NCBI GenBank assembly: GCA_015655035.1
Contig: JAATFS010000486.1
Location: forward strand, 1 to 14,846
Source: Lysobacterales bacterium
Lineage (GTDB): Bacteria; Pseudomonadota; Gammaproteobacteria; Xanthomonadales; Xanthomonadaceae
DNA length: 14,846 bases
Reading direction: 5' to 3'
The stretch's first letter is position 1, and each line of letters opens with the position of its first letter. A program made the translations under genes and the position numbers. The notes under the pieces were generated by a model that did no database searches, had not been told where the DNA came from, and saw only the letters and a list, made by a program, of their open reading frames with translations. Positions 13,812 to 14,846 of this stretch are shown here, piece after piece.

Positions 13812-14846
13812 TTATCCCAGCACCTCTGCCAGAAACGGCGCGGTGCGGCTGCGCGATTGCCTGGCGACATCGCCCGGGCGACCGGCGGCGACCACCCGGC
13901 CCCCTTCGTCGCCCGCGCCCGGCCCCATGTCGATCAACCAATCGCTGGCCGCCGCCACGCGCATGTCGTGTTCGACCAGCACCACGGTATTGCCCGCCTC
14001 CACCAGCCCCTGCAATTGCCGCATCAGCGTATCCACGTCGGACGGATGCAATCCGGTCGTGGGTTCGTCCAGCACGTAGACGGTGTCGCGGCGCTGCGCA
14101 CGTTGCAGCTCGGTTGCCAGCTTGATCCGCTGCGCCTCGCCCCCGGACAGCTCGGTGGCCGGCTGGCCCAGCCGCAGATAGCCCAGGCCCACTTCGCGCA
14201 GCACCTGCAACGGGCGCGCCACTGCGGCTTCTCCGGCAAAGAAGTCGGCGGCGGCATCCACCGTCATCTCCAGCACCTGCGCGATGCTGAGGCCGCGTAG
14301 CTGGATCTCCAGGGTCTTGGCGTTGTAGCGCGCGCCACGGCAGGTGGGGCACGGCGCATACACGCTGGGCATGAACAACAGTTCCACATAGACCGAGCCC
14401 TCGCCCTCGCAGGTCTCGCAACGGCCCTTGGCCACGTTGAACGAAAAGCGCCCGGGGTCGTAGCCCCGCCGCCGCGCCGTCGGCGTGGCGGCGAACAACT
14501 TGCGGACCGGATCGAACAGGCCGGTATACGTCGCCAGATTTGAACGGGGCGTACGTCCGATCGGCTTCTGGTCCACCCGCACCAGGCGCCGTACCTGTTC
14601 CAGCCCTTGCACGATGGCGCCGCCGACCGGTACCACGGCCCCCCGCTCAAGTGGATCGAGCTCTTCTTCCACGTCCTCGCGTGCCTGGCCCAGATGTTCA
14701 CCCAGCAATTCCACCAGCGCCTGGCTCACCAGCGACGACTTGCCAGAACCGGACACGCCGGTAACGGTGGTGAACACTCCCAGCGGGATATCCACGTCCA
14801 GCTCGCGCACGTTGTTGCGGGTGATGCCGCGCAAGCACAACCAGCC
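13812..14846 (-). CDS. uvrA2: UvrA2-type excinuclease ABC subunit A paralogue, C-terminal part
   Basis: The last 344 residues of a UvrA-family ATPase whose N-terminal half lies beyond the right edge. This is the second nucleotide-binding half. It has Walker A GVSGSGKSS close to the window edge, then PIGRTPRSNLATYTGLFDPV and a zinc module CETC-(19 residues)-CPTC. The ABC signature LSGGEAQRIKLATEL, Walker B VYVLDEPTTGLHPSD and EHDMRVAAASDWLIDMGPGA follow. It binds ATP and damaged DNA. The stretch after Walker A (ELLGEHLGQAREDVEEELDP) and the C-terminal MRVAAASDWLIDMGP style point to the shorter UvrA2 class, which usually lacks the UvrB-binding domain, rather than canonical UvrA. That cannot be proven without the missing half. 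UvrA2 proteins have been linked to damage tolerance and drug export or resistance. The gene ends in TAA at 13814-13812, 99 bases before the DUF763 start. Confidence 0.88.
   Translation of the reverse strand, partial: GWLCLRGITRNNVRELDVDIPLGVFTTVTGVSGSGKSSLVSQALVELLGEHLGQAREDVEEELDPLERGAVVPVGGAIVQGLEQVRRLVRVDQKPIGRTPRSNLATYTGLFDPVRKLFAATPTARRRGYDPGRFSFNVAKGRCETCEGEGSVYVELLFMPSVYAPCPTCRGARYNAKTLEIQLRGLSIAQVLEMTVDAAADFFAGEAAVARPLQVLREVGLGYLRLGQPATELSGGEAQRIKLATELQRAQRRDTVYVLDEPTTGLHPSDVDTLMRQLQGLVEAGNTVVLVEHDMRVAAASDWLIDMGPGAGDEGGRVVAAGRPGDVARQSRSRTAPFLAEVLG

Noticed and set aside
13730..14125. A plus-strand frame starting MEPVCILPQPDLTTCASCAR with a CxxC pair, at the DUF763-uvrA2 gap
   Set aside because: The cysteine pair is attractive, but the frame runs antisense into uvrA2, turns into proline/arginine-rich shadow sequence and has no ribosome-binding site.

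Overview
The window is GC-rich, and its genes are packed mostly on the minus strand. It looks chromosomal and comes from a gammaproteobacterium of the Xanthomonadaceae, most likely Xanthomonas-like. The evidence for this is a complete lexA-imuA-imuB-dnaE2 mutagenesis cassette headed by a short second-type LexA, secreted S9 peptidases with propeller-type N-termini, an OPT peptide transporter, and a UvrA2-type protein. The lineage is inferred from gene content and protein style only; no search was run.

Left part (1-3834). A truncated S9-family peptidase with a signal peptide starts at 317 and runs off the left edge. Upstream of it on the same strand is a complete OPT-family oligopeptide transporter (464-2443). 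After a divergent intergenic region (2444-2682) comes a plus-strand multi-pass membrane acyltransferase of the DUF1624/HGSNAT type (2683-3834). A 90-base convergent gap with two GC-rich hairpins separates it from the next gene.

Middle part (3925-11963). A second, complete secreted S9 peptidase (3925-5883) lies downstream of the SOS mutasome operon. That operon is read leftward as lexA2 (11944-11339), imuA (11335-10685), imuB (10677-9259) and dnaE2 (9262-6011). The gaps are 3 nt, 7 nt and a 4-nt ATGA overlap, so it reads as a single, translationally coupled transcript. An 18-bp palindrome with one mismatched pair lies directly upstream of the lexA2 start codon and is the obvious LexA2 operator. 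When DNA damage triggers LexA self-cleavage, the operon would be released. ImuB (a catalytically dead Y-family polymerase) and ImuA would then bring the error-prone polymerase DnaE2 to the sliding clamp.

Right part (12033-14846). Divergent from lexA2 is a small AbrB/MazE-like antitoxin (12033-12254). Its partner toxin is not intact: the gap just downstream holds about 25 residues of an unmistakable Doc/Fic-type N-terminus, which then decays and is cut off by the convergent neighbour. That neighbour is a DUF763 protein with a helix-hairpin-helix-like segment (12345-13712). Upstream of it on the same strand is the C-terminal half of a UvrA2-type ABC ATPase (13812 to the window end). The run of mutasome, DUF763 and uvrA2 is suggestive of a DNA-damage-response neighbourhood.

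No rRNA, tRNA, CRISPR array, insertion sequence or prophage gene was recognised. No gene-free stretch exceeds 300 bases. The least familiar items are the DUF763 protein beside uvrA2, the toxin remnant with its orphan antitoxin beside a LexA2 operator, and the operator that abuts the lexA2 start codon.
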